A stretch of 64,000 nt of DNA from Candidatus Poribacteria bacterium WGA-3G. Lineage in GTDB: Bacteria; Poribacteria; WGA-4E; WGA-3G. The stretch is taken from positions 118,524 through 182,523 of the forward strand of contig ASZN01000004.1 in NCBI GenBank assembly GCA_000406005.1, in the 5' to 3' direction. A program made the position numbers and the translations under genes. The notes below the pieces were generated by a model, which was given only the letters and a program-made list of their open reading frames with translations, did no database searches and was not told the origin of the DNA. How positions within the stretch are numbered: the stretch's first letter is position 1; every line of letters starts with the position of its first letter. Shown here piece by piece: positions 52,067-60,884 of the stretch.

Positions 52067-53003
52067 CAAAGAGTCCTATCTGTTCGGTGGCGGCACTGCT
52101 GCTGTATGTTTCGAGGCGTTCGGGATGCGTCAACATATCAATGACTTTATCGACTTCCGTGGATGCGAACGGGATGGCACCGGTACGGATCAGCTCGCGG
52201 GGCCCTTCGCCTAATGTGTGCTGTGTCTCCCATCTGCATGTGATAACTTTTCTGCCTTGGCGTTGCGCGTATTGTGCCGTGTGCATGGCACCCCCGGTTT
52301 TCGCTGCCTCTATAACGATTGTTGCCATAGAGAGCCCACTAATGATACGGTTACGCTGGATAAGGTTGCCGGGCGAGGGTGTTGTCGGGAACGGGTGTTC
52401 GGAAAATAGGCATCCGTGTTCATAGATTTTTGTGGCGAGCGAGTTGTTCCGAGCTGGATAAATCGCCGAGAGATCGCTACCGACGATGCCGACAGTTTTA
52501 CCCATTCCGGCGAGTGCACCGGCGTGCGCATAAGCATCGACACCCGTAGCGAGTCCACTGACGACAGTAAATCCGGCGAGTGCGAGCTGTGTCGCGAGTG
52601 AAAGCGTCAGTTGCATACCTTCGGCAGTCGGTTCTTTGGTGCCGACGATCGCCACGCACCGTTCACTGAGCTCGGTTAATGTGCCGACGCTGCAGAGGAT
52701 ACCGGGCGCGTCGGGCAGCTCTTTGAGTTGTGGCGGATAGGCCTCGTCTTCCGGACACATCACCCTGACCTCTTGCGCCTTGAGCGCGTCAAGTCTTTTG
52801 CGGAGGGTCTCAAAGTTACCCGCGACTGTGAGGATCCGGGAGGCGAGGACCGGGTTGAAAGATGGAAGACGGGCGATTTCTGGCAGTTCTGCCTCGAAGA
52901 TCGCCTGCGCGCTCCCGAAACGTGCGATGAGCCGCCGAATGCGGACGCTACCGAGTCCTTCAACGGAGGCGAGTGCTAACCAGTATTCGAGCGGTGTTTT
53001 CAT
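52050..53003 (-). CDS. dprA: DNA-processing protein DprA
   Basis: A 317-residue protein. The N-terminal HhH-like part is LASVEGLGSVRIRRLIARFG. The Rossmann-like DprA core has VAIVGTKEPTAEGM, VVSGLATGVDAYAHAGAL, GIVGSDLSAIYPARN and the SEHPFPTTPSPGNLIQRNRIISGLS signature (seen in pieces). DprA loads RecA on incoming single-stranded DNA during transformation. The C-terminal winged-helix domain of longer family members is absent; the end TVLS is encoded by the repeat array, so the natural end may have been replaced. No other competence genes are near. Confidence 0.93.
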   Translation of the reverse strand: MKTPLEYWLALASVEGLGSVRIRRLIARFGSAQAIFEAELPEIARLPSFNPVLASRILTVAGNFETLRKRLDALKAQEVRVMCPEDEAYPPQLKELPDAPGILCSVGTLTELSERCVAIVGTKEPTAEGMQLTLSLATQLALAGFTVVSGLATGVDAYAHAGALAGMGKTVGIVGSDLSAIYPARNNSLATKIYEHGCLFSEHPFPTTPSPGNLIQRNRIISGLSMATIVIEAAKTGGAMHTAQYAQRQGRKVITCRWETQHTLGEGPRELIRTGAIPFASTEVDKVIDMLTHPERLETYSSSAATEQIGLFETVLS

Positions 53004-53368
53004 AAGAGTTGTCAGTATACAGTACGATTTTCTTCAAGAAAAAAATCTTTCAGTGGTCCCAGGTCTGGGATTTACAAAGAAACCTTGAATCCTTCAGAAA
53101 CCTCTTCAGTCGCGTAGCGAAGGTATGTTTATAGAAAGCTAAAACTAAATCACCGTGGTTGTCTGCTTATAGAAACTTAATTAAAGTATAGCACATATAG
53201 CGGCAGATGTCAAAATGGTTTTAAGAGTTATCAGTACTCAGTTGTCAGTTATAGTGGATCCCGTAATTATTTGCATACACGGCGGGAACCGTAGCGGTTG
53301 GGTAACCCAACCCCTACGAGCTATCGTTTGGGCCCCTAAACCGTACGGATAACTCTTAAAAAAACCAA
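53004..53368. other. Repeat-filled gap upstream of livG
   Basis: Holds a short CAGTT unit with hairpin GATTTT...AAAATC (53026-53047), a fragment CTCTTCAGTCGCGTAGCGA that recurs at about 61960, a second CAGTT unit (53221-53250) and a perfect hairpin GGTTGGG-TAA-CCCAACC (53296-53312) flanked by GTAG/CTAC. No gene. Confidence 0.65.
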
Positions 53369-53398
53369 TTGACTTACACCTTTTAGTTAAAGTATACT
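53369..53398 (+). promoter_or_regulatory. Promoter of livG-livF
   Basis: TTGACT at 53369 and TATACT at 53393 with 18 bases between, 32 bases before the livG ATG. GAGGAG precedes the ATG. Confidence 0.7.
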
Positions 53399-53429
53399 TA
53401 AAGGTAGAGACCTTGATGAGGAGACGATA

Positions 53430-54209
53430 ATGGAAAACACGTCTATACGGCTGCTTTCAACGAATGGACTGAGTCGGCACTATGGCGGTGTTATTGCCTT
53501 GTCGGAAGTGACGATGGCGGTGCATCCCGGACAAATCTTCAGCCTAATCGGCCCTAACGGTGCTGGTAAAACGACACTCTTTAACTGCGTCACAGGACTC
53601 GATAAACCGACATTCGGGACTGTCGAATTCTTAGGCGAACCGATTTCTGGGCTACGTCCGGACGAAGTCACGGCACTCGGGATCGGTAGAACCTTCCAAA
53701 ATATACGGCTTTTCACGGACCTGACAGTCCTTGATAACGTCAAGATTGGGAGACATCCGAGAACGGAGAGTACATTCATCGGCGCAGTCTTCCGTACGCA
53801 GCGTCAGACATCGGAGGAGGCAGCTATCACCGAACGGGCACACGAGATGTTGACATTCGTCGGGTTAAGTAACATCAGTGGCCAGACAGCTGGTAACCTC
53901 TCCTACGGCGACCAACGACGCGTCGAGATCGCGCGGGCGTTGGCGACTGAACCGAAACTCCTGCTCCTCGATGAACCCGCCGCCGGAATGAACCCGCAAG
54001 AAACACAAGAACTCATTGATCTCATCTATGCAATACGCGAACAGAGTGTTACCGTCCTCCTGATTGAGCATGATGTCAAACTCGTCATGCAAATCTCGGA
54101 TTGGGTAACGGTTTTAGATCACGGAGAGAAAATCAGTGAGGGCGAACCCGCAGACGTACAGAACGACGAACGCGTCATCGAAGCCTACCTCGGCGTAGCG
54201 GAGGAATAG
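53430..54209 (+). CDS. livG: Branched-chain amino acid ABC transporter ATP-binding protein LivG-type
   Basis: A 259-residue ABC ATPase. Walker A is GPNGAGKTT, the signature NLSYGDQRRVEIARAL and Walker B LLLLDEPAAGMNPQE. The segment TALGIGRTFQNIRLF and the LDHGEKISEGEPADV end are characteristic of LivG. It should energise import of leucine, isoleucine, valine or a related amide or urea substrate with LivF and the LivH/LivM permeases, none of which lie in this window. Start ATG with GAGGAG upstream. It is 23 bases from livF, clearly an operon. Confidence 0.9.
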   Translation: MENTSIRLLSTNGLSRHYGGVIALSEVTMAVHPGQIFSLIGPNGAGKTTLFNCVTGLDKPTFGTVEFLGEPISGLRPDEVTALGIGRTFQNIRLFTDLTVLDNVKIGRHPRTESTFIGAVFRTQRQTSEEAAITERAHEMLTFVGLSNISGQTAGNLSYGDQRRVEIARALATEPKLLLLDEPAAGMNPQETQELIDLIYAIREQSVTVLLIEHDVKLVMQISDWVTVLDHGEKISEGEPADVQNDERVIEAYLGVAEE

Positions 54210-54232
54210 CCGACAGCCAATGGCTAATTACT

Positions 54233-54937
54233 ATGCTTGAACTTAAAGACATTCATACCTATTACGGCAATATCCGAGCCGTGCGCGGAATCTCACTGAC
54301 TGTTAACGCTGGCGAGATGGTCTGCTTGATCGGTGCCAACGGTGCCGGAAAATCGACGACACTCATGACCGTTTCCGGGATCCATACACCTGTGAACGGT
54401 GCTATCGAGTTCGAGGGACAAGATATAACGCGGACTTCAGCGGAAGATCGCGTCGTACTCGGCATCTCACAGGTACCCGAAGGACGGCTCATCTTCCCTG
54501 ATATGACTGTCCTTGAGAACCTCGAACTCGGGGCATATAAGCGAAACGATAGGGACGGTATTGTGGCGGATCTTGACAAGATTTTCCAGTTCTTCCCCGT
54601 CCTCCAAGAACGCCAGAAGCAGCGCGGCGGCAGTCTCAGCGGCGGCGAACAACAGATGTTAGCCATCGGACGCGCACTGATGTCACGTCCAAGGCTCCTA
54701 CTGCTTGATGAACCCTCCTTAGGACTTGCACCCCTCATCGTTAAACAGATATTTGAGATTATCGAACAGATCAACACCGACGGCACGACGGTGCTACTCG
54801 TCGAACAGAACGCGCAGATCGCCTTACAAGTAACCGACCGCGGCTATGTCATGGAAACCGGTGAGATTACAATCGAAGGCACCTCTGACGACCTATTAGC
54901 CGATGAACGCGTCCGGCAGGCGTATCTGGGAGAATAG
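54233..54937 (+). CDS. livF: Branched-chain amino acid ABC transporter ATP-binding protein LivF-type
   Basis: A 234-residue ABC ATPase with Walker A GANGAGKSTT, signature LSGGEQQMLAIGRAL and Walker B LLLLDEPSLGLAP. SQVPEGRLIFPDMTVLENL and the VEQNAQIALQVTDRGYVMETG end identify LivF. It pairs with LivG as a heterodimer. The usual order livK-H-M-G-F is reduced here to G-F, followed at once by a repeat array rather than by permease genes. Confidence 0.9.
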   Translation: MLELKDIHTYYGNIRAVRGISLTVNAGEMVCLIGANGAGKSTTLMTVSGIHTPVNGAIEFEGQDITRTSAEDRVVLGISQVPEGRLIFPDMTVLENLELGAYKRNDRDGIVADLDKIFQFFPVLQERQKQRGGSLSGGEQQMLAIGRALMSRPRLLLLDEPSLGLAPLIVKQIFEIIEQINTDGTTVLLVEQNAQIALQVTDRGYVMETGEITIEGTSDDLLADERVRQAYLGE

Positions 54938-55010
54938 TTTTCAGTACGGTTTTCTACGAAAACCTTTCGGTTGTCAGTACACAGTACTCGGTTTTCAGTT
55001 AAGCGATATT
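54935..55010. repeat. CAGTT-type repeat array after livF
   Basis: Starts at the livF stop (TAGTTTTCAGTAC), contains the perfect hairpin GGTTTTC-TAC-GAAAACC (54948-54964), then TTTCGGTTGTCAGTACACAGTACTCGGTTTTCAGTTAAG. A single-sided array, without the inverted half. Confidence 0.8.
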
Positions 55011-55176
55011 ATACCATTTCTAAACGCTGTTATCACATTATCGGTTTTCGTAAAATGTGTAACACTGCGCAACAAACTAACAGTTTGTTCTACGTAAAGA
55101 GAGATTTATTAACAGAAATGATATTAGATAATAACCTTTTTATTTTTTTCGGCGAATGCTGATACCGACCTCGTAG

Positions 55177-55270
55177 GGGCTGGGTCTCCCAGCCCGTCAT
55201 TGACGGACAAATGCCGATACCGACCTCGTAGAGGCTGGACGCGCCTGCAGGCGGGGTTTGTAACCCCGCC
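55177..55270. repeat. Two adjacent hairpin repeats
   Basis: GGGCTGGG-TCT-CCCAGCCC (55177-55195) and GGCGGGG-TTTGTAA-CCCCGCC (55250-55270). Between and around them the phrase GCCGATACCGACCTCGTAG repeats (also at about 55160), so the unit duplicated locally. They lie just upstream of the coiled-coil gene. Confidence 0.65.
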
Positions 55271-55290
55271 TTCTATAAAGGACACACACT

Positions 55291-55722
55291 ATGAAAACTG
55301 TCTTTTTTTTCTCAATACTCTTTTGTGTAATCGCGCTGCCTGCCTTTGGCGCGCTAACCGATGCCGATCTCGATAAGATTCGGTTAATTGTTAAAGAGGA
55401 AGTCAAGGCGGAAAGCACCGCAGTCAGGCAGGAACTAAAAGGGGAGATTGCCGCTGTCAAGAAGGAATTAAAAGACGACATTGGCAGTGTCAGGCAGGAA
55501 CTAAAAGAAGCGATTCACAAATCCGAGCAAAGCGTAAAGGAACAAATCACACTCCTTACTTACTTTGTGTATGCGTTGATCGCTCTCATTGTTGCAGCGA
55601 TTGCTATCCCACAAATTATCAGGCTATGGCGGAGCGAAAGAGAGCGATCACTTACAAGAAAGGTTGAAATCCTCACACAGGAAGTAGAAACACTAAAGCA
55701 GCAGCAGATTGTGAAACCCTGA
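55291..55722 (+). CDS. Membrane-anchored coiled-coil protein
   Basis: A 143-residue protein with a signal peptide (FFFSILFCVIALPAFGA). Residues ~25-85 form an amphipathic coiled coil made of a repeated unit, KEEVKAESTAVRQELKGEIA, KKELKDDIGSVRQELKEAI. A membrane helix follows at ~88-110 (YFVYALIALIVAAIAIPQII), then a second short coiled coil. The periplasmic side probably carries the first coil. No enzymatic motif; a structural or regulatory role is likely. ATG at 55291 follows AAAGGA. Confidence 0.75.
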   Translation: MKTVFFFSILFCVIALPAFGALTDADLDKIRLIVKEEVKAESTAVRQELKGEIAAVKKELKDDIGSVRQELKEAIHKSEQSVKEQITLLTYFVYALIALIVAAIAIPQIIRLWRSERERSLTRKVEILTQEVETLKQQQIVKP

Positions 55723-55747
55723 TTTAGGAGAATAGGTTTCTACTGCA

Positions 55748-55768
55748 GGCGGGGTTTGGAACCCCGCC
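55748..55768. repeat. Intergenic hairpin repeat
   Basis: Perfect palindrome GGCGGGGTT-TGG-AACCCCGCC between the coiled-coil gene and lgt, followed by CTATAGATGC. Confidence 0.65.
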
Positions 55769-55820
55769 TTCTATAGATGCCTCGTTAATTGTAAGTTTTA
55801 CTTTAGGAGAATAGATAGCA

Positions 55821-56651
55821 ATGTACCCGACGATTGTCGATTTTGGTCCGATCGGTATCCATAGTTACGGACTCATGTTAGCGACGGCGTTTATTACTTC
55901 TGTATTTGTCATACAACACGACTTGAAACGTCGCGGATTCGTGCCGGATGTTGCGGCGACAATCGTCGTTGCTGCTGCCGTCGGCGGTATCGTCGGCGCG
56001 AAAATTTATGCGGCACTCTTAGACGGCCAGATCACGTTTGCGGAACTCTTCTCTACGAGTGGGTTGGTCTGGTACGGCGGTTTCATCGGCGGATGTCTCG
56101 GTGTCATCTTCGTCGTCGTCCGTTCACCGAACCCGACACTCGCAACGATTGATATTGTCGGTTCAGTCGTACTCCTCGGATACGGGATCGGCCGCATCGG
56201 TTGCCTTTTAGCAGGCGATGGCGATTACGGGCCACCCTCGGACCTACCCTGGGCGATGGCGTTCCCGAACGGTACTGTACCAACGGATGTACCCGTGCAT
56301 CCGACCCCGATCTATGAGACGCTGATGTCGTTCACATTTTTCGGTATCCTCTGGTCGCAGCGGCTGAAGTTGGAATCGTTTCAAGGGTTATTGTTCGGCG
56401 CAAGTCTGATTTTATTAGGTATTGAACGTTTTATCGCGGAATTCTGGCGTATCACGCCGCAGGTATTCGGTTGGATGACAGCGGCACAGATTTTTAGTGT
56501 TATAGCCTTCATCGTCGGTATTGCTCTTATATTCTGGGCGCGCTCACGTCCGCCTATCGTCCCAGAAGTCGTGCCAGTCGTTGAAGATCGGACGGTGCCG
56601 GAAGCGTCGGAAACCGCATCACCAATACGCAAACGCCGTAGGCGAAGATAA
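55821..56651 (+). CDS. lgt: Prolipoprotein diacylglyceryl transferase
   Basis: A 276-residue integral membrane enzyme. It shows the family order: an early GIHSYGLMLATAF, ending GGIVGAKIYAAL, a central LVWYGGFIGGCLG (the tyrosine region), then the arginine signature GYGIGRIGCLLAGDGDYG, HPTPIYE and IERFIAEFWR. Seven membrane helices are predicted. It transfers diacylglycerol from phosphatidylglycerol to the lipobox cysteine, so it serves the lipoproteins encoded in this window. The last ~30 residues are a basic tail (RKRRRRR). Confidence 0.92.
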   Translation: MYPTIVDFGPIGIHSYGLMLATAFITSVFVIQHDLKRRGFVPDVAATIVVAAAVGGIVGAKIYAALLDGQITFAELFSTSGLVWYGGFIGGCLGVIFVVVRSPNPTLATIDIVGSVVLLGYGIGRIGCLLAGDGDYGPPSDLPWAMAFPNGTVPTDVPVHPTPIYETLMSFTFFGILWSQRLKLESFQGLLFGASLILLGIERFIAEFWRITPQVFGWMTAAQIFSVIAFIVGIALIFWARSRPPIVPEVVPVVEDRTVPEASETASPIRKRRRRR

Positions 56652-56699
56652 TCGGTAAACAGCCGACAGCCACTTTTAATCAGAACCTCTTATCATGGG

Positions 56700-56743
56700 A
56701 AATCCCATAAATCTCATCAATTATAGTTCATCTGACTTCTAAC
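56700..56743. repeat. Dispersed intergenic repeat
   Basis: AAATCCCATAAATC followed by AATTATAGTTCATCT matches 62039-62078 with a few changes. The preceding AACAGCCGACAGCC and the following AACAGCC fit a third small repeat (GGCTGTCAGCCGATAGC type) also at 57536-57570 and 54210-54226. Confidence 0.6.
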
Positions 56744-56796
56744 AGCCACTATATACCTTTATATATTAAGACAAAGAAAAGGGAATCAAAAAACAC

Positions 56797-57534
56797 GTGC
56801 AAACAAAACGGGTCTGCCTCTGGTCGGGACCGCGGAACGTTTCTACTGCGGTCATGTACGCCTTCGCACAACGCAGCGATACGCAGGTCATCGACGAACC
56901 CCTCTACGCCCACTATCTCCATACCAAATACGGTGCCGACGCCGCGGATAGCACACATCCTGGCACCGCCGAAGTCCTCGCATCCATGTCCACCGATGCA
57001 GTGGTCGTCATTCGGGATGTCATCCGCGGGCCCTGCGACAGACCCGTGCTTTTCATGAAACAGATGGCGCACCACCTCATTGATATAGACCTCAGCTTCC
57101 TACAACAGACGCGCAACGTCTTTTTGATCCGGGACCCGCGCGAGATGCTCCCATCGCTTGCGAAGATCATCGGTACACCGACGCTCGCGGATACCGGACT
57201 CAAGACCCAACACGATCTGTTCCTCTCACTCCGTGCCGCCGGTCAATCCCCACCGATTCTTGATGCGCAATTGCTTTTAGAGGATCCATGTGGCGTTTTG
57301 CGTCAACTCTGCGAACGGCTCGGTTTAGCGTTTGAGGGCTCGATGTTATCGTGGGAGACGGGTGGGAACCCTGCGGATGGTGTCTGGGCACCGTATTGGT
57401 ATACGAATGTGCATCGGAGTACCGGATTCGCGCCGTATCGTCCAAAATCGGAGCCGTTTCCGTCGGCATTGACGGAGGTGTTATCCGAATGTTCGCCGTA
57501 TTATGAGGTCCTCCGCGCTGATGCAATCCGTTAA
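56797..57534 (+). CDS. Sulfotransferase-like P-loop protein
   Basis: A 245-residue protein starting with GTG. The N-terminal loop CLWSGPRNVSTAVMYAF is a P-loop of the sulfotransferase type (PAPS 5'-phosphosulfate binding), and NVFLIRDPREMLPSLAK matches the 3'-phosphate-binding arginine segment. Proteins of this form are often labelled sulfotransferase or branched-chain aminotransferase-like in databases. Substrate unknown. No clear ribosome site, so the start is uncertain. It is isolated from lgt by 145 bases of repeats. Confidence 0.8.
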   Translation: MQTKRVCLWSGPRNVSTAVMYAFAQRSDTQVIDEPLYAHYLHTKYGADAADSTHPGTAEVLASMSTDAVVVIRDVIRGPCDRPVLFMKQMAHHLIDIDLSFLQQTRNVFLIRDPREMLPSLAKIIGTPTLADTGLKTQHDLFLSLRAAGQSPPILDAQLLLEDPCGVLRQLCERLGLAFEGSMLSWETGGNPADGVWAPYWYTNVHRSTGFAPYRPKSEPFPSALTEVLSECSPYYEVLRADAIR

Positions 57535-57535
57535 T

Positions 57536-57690
57536 GGCTGTCAGCCGATAGCCGAAAGCCGTCAGCGATAGACCCCAGGTCTGGTCGGTTCGGTTTGCAA
57601 CCGAATCGGATTCTAAGTAGAAACCTTCCAACCTACAATCTCTTAACTGTTAACTGAAAACTGGTAACTGTTAACTGAAAACTACCTATC
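57536..57690. repeat. Mixed repeat block after the sulfotransferase gene
   Basis: GGCTGTCAGCCGATAGCCGAAAGCCGTCAGCGATAG (written here as a unit family), then a hairpin GGTTCGGTT-TGC-AACCGAATC (57587-57609), then ATCTCTTAACTGTTAACTGAAAACTGGTAACTG, the right-hand half of a CAGTT array. It reaches the end of the UPF0182 gene. Confidence 0.75.
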
Positions 57691-60660
57691 CCCCTGCGCT
57701 TTCAACATATTCGCGATCTGTTCAAAGAGCTGCCGCTTCTGGGCATCGGTTGAGGCATCGAGCTGCTCGATCTGCTGGAAGAGTTCCTCTATCGTTTTCG
57801 GTTTCTCACCATTCTTCGCTTCACCGTTTTCCGCCGGGAACCCGAACATCAAGAAATTCAACGCTTCCTCGAAGGTGTTCGCGGCTACAGCGTCAAGTTC
57901 ATTCGCCCCTGCTTTCAAGATAACCATCTCTAATTTCGGACGCCGCGGCTTATTAGCGTCCGCCTCGACCTTCTCACCTTTCTTTTGCTTCGGTTTCTTT
58001 GCTTGAAGATAGATCGCTTCGAGGTAAAACAGGGCGTTTTCAACGGGGATGATCAATAGATTCCCGCGAATCACATCGTTCGCTTCTTTCCAATTCCGCT
58101 CGTAAGGTGTTATATTTTTATTAATGTCGTCCTCAACCTGTGTCGGACCAGCGATCCCGGCATTTTCCGGTAATACATAAATGATACGTTCACCGTAGTG
58201 CGGTGGATCGCAACGTGTGACCATCCACGCTTTCAACTGTCTATCCCGAGCCCGCGGTGCAAACGGGATCACATTCACAAATTCGATGGATTCCTCACCG
58301 GGCAGCTGCAGCATCGCATAGTACGGCATCATCTCTTGATCCGAGTCTGTGGTATAGTACGCCTCTTTCGGGATCGACCACAGGTTTATCTTATTATAGA
58401 AACCCTTTGCCTGCTGGTAGTATTTGCCGTAGAGGGTCGCTTGGATGCGTGTCAGGTAGTCTGGGTACCGCAGGTGCGCCGCCAAACCCTCTGGCATTTC
58501 GGAGAGTGACTTAAAGAGATTCGGGAACGCTTTCTGATACGCCGCCATCACCTCTTCATCTTCCTTTTCCTTGACAGCGTAGAAGTTCACGGCGCCCGTA
58601 TACGCATCTACAACAGCAACACCAGAATTACGGATGTAGTTGAAGGCGTCGAAATCCGGTTCATCGTAAGGATCGATACCTGATTCGGAGATTTGCGTCT
58701 GATCGTCGATATACACCTGTGAGTTCGGATAATATCGGCTCGTCACGTAGAAATCAATAATCCAGTAGAGTTTACCCTCGTTGATGACAATATACGGGTC
58801 GGGGTCATAGTTAAGAAACGGTGCGATATAGGAGACGCGATCGCGGACGAGCCGTTTGTTGACGCGCGTACCGATCTTACGGCGGAACATAATCCGGCTC
58901 TCCGGTGTCAATTTCTCTGAGATGAGTATCGGTAAGAAATCGAAGCGGAGCGCGAAACACAACCTTCGGAACCAGCCCCCTATCGGGACACCGCCGTCGC
59001 CATTATAGACGTGCAGCTTCCATTCCGGTATTTCCTCGGTTTCCTCAGTTTCCCCAGTTTCCCCAGCCGCGTCAGTTTCCCCAACCGCACGAGCACCGCT
59101 ACCCGTATCGCGGTTCGTATTGACAATCATATAGTTACGGATCATCTCACCGTAGTAGATTTGGGGGGACTCGACTTTCAGGTCTTCATAGCCTTCGTAG
59201 TCTATAGGTATATCCTTGACCCAAAGTTTCGGTAAACCTTCACCGACGAATTCGTTGACCGGGGCAACGCAGACACCGTAGCCATAAACAAATGGGTTCA
59301 GGTCCGTCTTCAAGCGGTCCCACCCGATAATATCGAGTTCCGGGTCGATTTCGCGGGCTGCAATTAGGACTTGCCGATACTCACCGTTGACGATGTACCG
59401 GTCCACATCGGTGTAGGGGTGGAAATTGTAGTGCTGTTCGATCTGTTGCTCCCGGAGTACCTCATGTAGCACGCGCCGATCCCAGATCTGTATATTCTTT
59501 TTAATCGCCTCGTTCTCTGTTATCATCTCCAATGTCGCGGGTCCCGGTTCAAAGTCTACCGTGTTAATGGTATCAAGTTCAAAGGCGCGGCGTGTCTCTT
59601 CAATGTGTTGCTGGAGGTACGGCTGCTCTCTCGTGATCGGTTCGACACGCATCCGTGCAACGTGTAGACCTAACGGGTAGACATGAATCAGCAGGACGTA
59701 GCCCAACCCCCAGACTGCTGCCGTTACGTACCACAACAGCCGGCGTCGCCAGAAGAGGTTCAGCAGGATAACAACGCCGATACCGATGAGTACCCCGCAA
59801 TAGATTTTTGTCGCACCTGCGAGGTGGAAGTCTACATAAAACAGCCCGTGCAGCGTCTCGAATCCGGTCGTCAAGGGTCGCGTATAGACCTTACCCCAGA
59901 GGTTCGCAAAACTCCGCCAGCCTGCGACGATCAGCAGCAGCAACCAGAGCGCCGTACCGTGAAAGATGATGTGCCGTTTGACGCGCGCCATCGTGTGCGC
60001 ATCGCGACGGTAGTAGAAATTATAAAGCAGCCCCACAACGAGACACGTCACCCACAGCAGAATCTGTACCCAGAGGCTCATCCATTTGTGCATCGGGTAG
60101 TTAAAGAGATAGAAATTCCGATCTTTCCCGAAGTGTAGTCCGTCTTCAGCGACTGCGGTTGCTGCATCGGGGCGGTTGAGGTATCGGACGACGGTATCAT
60201 CGAGCAGGAGCATCGGTATCGCCATCAGAAGCCCGAGGACGATGGTGATACAGAGGACAGTCCGATGGAACGAGAAGGTCTGTGTATGCGTCCAGCGTCG
60301 GAAGGCCCGCGATTCGGGGCACAGCACGTTCGCTATCGCGGCGTTGATGTTCATGAACCCTGCAGCAACGATGAAGCAGAGCGTGAAGAACCCCCACCGG
60401 ATCCGGTGAAGCCGCCAGAAGATACCTTCGGAACCGAGGCTCTCGTGCCAGAGGTGTTCCGTATACAGGAACGAGAGCGGATAAAACATACTCACACCGA
60501 CGAGTCCACCGAATATCCAGAGCAGATATGCGTGGAGTTTACTATAGCGGTCGCGCCGGTAATAATCACCCCGTCGGTATCGGAAGATACCCCAGATTAA
60601 AGCAACGCTAACAACAAACGCACTCAGAAGCAGCTGCGCAATAGCGATGTTCGCTGACAT
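57682..60660 (-). CDS. UPF0182 (COG1615) family membrane protein
   Basis: A 992-residue protein. Seven membrane helices lie in the first ~330 residues, for example LLSAFVVSVALIWGIFRY at the start, and a very large extracytoplasmic region follows. Family landmarks are NTVDFEPGPATLEMITENEAIKKN-like segments (around 370-400), YYGEMIRNYMIVNT, a GNLLIIPVENALFYLEAIYL strand pair and a glutamate-rich end. A local ETDAAGETGETEETEE repeat sits near residue 545. Function of the family is unknown. The start at 60660 has AGGAGGT upstream and a promoter inside the adjacent repeat element. Confidence 0.93.
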   Translation of the reverse strand: MSANIAIAQLLLSAFVVSVALIWGIFRYRRGDYYRRDRYSKLHAYLLWIFGGLVGVSMFYPLSFLYTEHLWHESLGSEGIFWRLHRIRWGFFTLCFIVAAGFMNINAAIANVLCPESRAFRRWTHTQTFSFHRTVLCITIVLGLLMAIPMLLLDDTVVRYLNRPDAATAVAEDGLHFGKDRNFYLFNYPMHKWMSLWVQILLWVTCLVVGLLYNFYYRRDAHTMARVKRHIIFHGTALWLLLLIVAGWRSFANLWGKVYTRPLTTGFETLHGLFYVDFHLAGATKIYCGVLIGIGVVILLNLFWRRRLLWYVTAAVWGLGYVLLIHVYPLGLHVARMRVEPITREQPYLQQHIEETRRAFELDTINTVDFEPGPATLEMITENEAIKKNIQIWDRRVLHEVLREQQIEQHYNFHPYTDVDRYIVNGEYRQVLIAAREIDPELDIIGWDRLKTDLNPFVYGYGVCVAPVNEFVGEGLPKLWVKDIPIDYEGYEDLKVESPQIYYGEMIRNYMIVNTNRDTGSGARAVGETDAAGETGETEETEEIPEWKLHVYNGDGGVPIGGWFRRLCFALRFDFLPILISEKLTPESRIMFRRKIGTRVNKRLVRDRVSYIAPFLNYDPDPYIVINEGKLYWIIDFYVTSRYYPNSQVYIDDQTQISESGIDPYDEPDFDAFNYIRNSGVAVVDAYTGAVNFYAVKEKEDEEVMAAYQKAFPNLFKSLSEMPEGLAAHLRYPDYLTRIQATLYGKYYQQAKGFYNKINLWSIPKEAYYTTDSDQEMMPYYAMLQLPGEESIEFVNVIPFAPRARDRQLKAWMVTRCDPPHYGERIIYVLPENAGIAGPTQVEDDINKNITPYERNWKEANDVIRGNLLIIPVENALFYLEAIYLQAKKPKQKKGEKVEADANKPRRPKLEMVILKAGANELDAVAANTFEEALNFLMFGFPAENGEAKNGEKPKTIEELFQQIEQLDASTDAQKRQLFEQIANMLKAQGDR

Positions 60661-60685
60661 GATTCTTAGACCTCCTGATTGTTAC

Positions 60686-60714
60686 ATAATAATATAATAC
60701 AGTAGTTTGGACAA
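60686..60714 (-). promoter_or_regulatory. Candidate promoter for the UPF0182 gene
   Basis: On the minus strand TTGTCC (60714-60709) and TATTAT (60691-60686) are 17 bases apart, 25 bases from the start codon. The boxes lie within the left terminal repeat of the MITE-like element. Confidence 0.55.
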
Positions 60715-60817
60715 TTTATGTCGCATTTCAGTTGCGTTCTCAGAGGTTGAAAGGATTTTCTTTGGTATTTCATCTGCCACAGAACTCGCTGAAAAATAAC
60801 GGTAACTGCGAATTTGC

Positions 60818-60884
60818 CACAGGAAACCAACGGTTTCCTATGCTACAGAAGATACACAGGAGACCAACGGTTTCCTATGCTACA
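60818..60884. repeat. Tandem 30-base repeat
   Basis: Two copies of CACAGGAAACCAACGGTTTC followed by CTATGCTACA (60818-60847 and 60855-60884, one A/G difference), separated by 7 bases. Each contains the small palindrome GGAAACCAACGGTTTCC. Confidence 0.8.
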
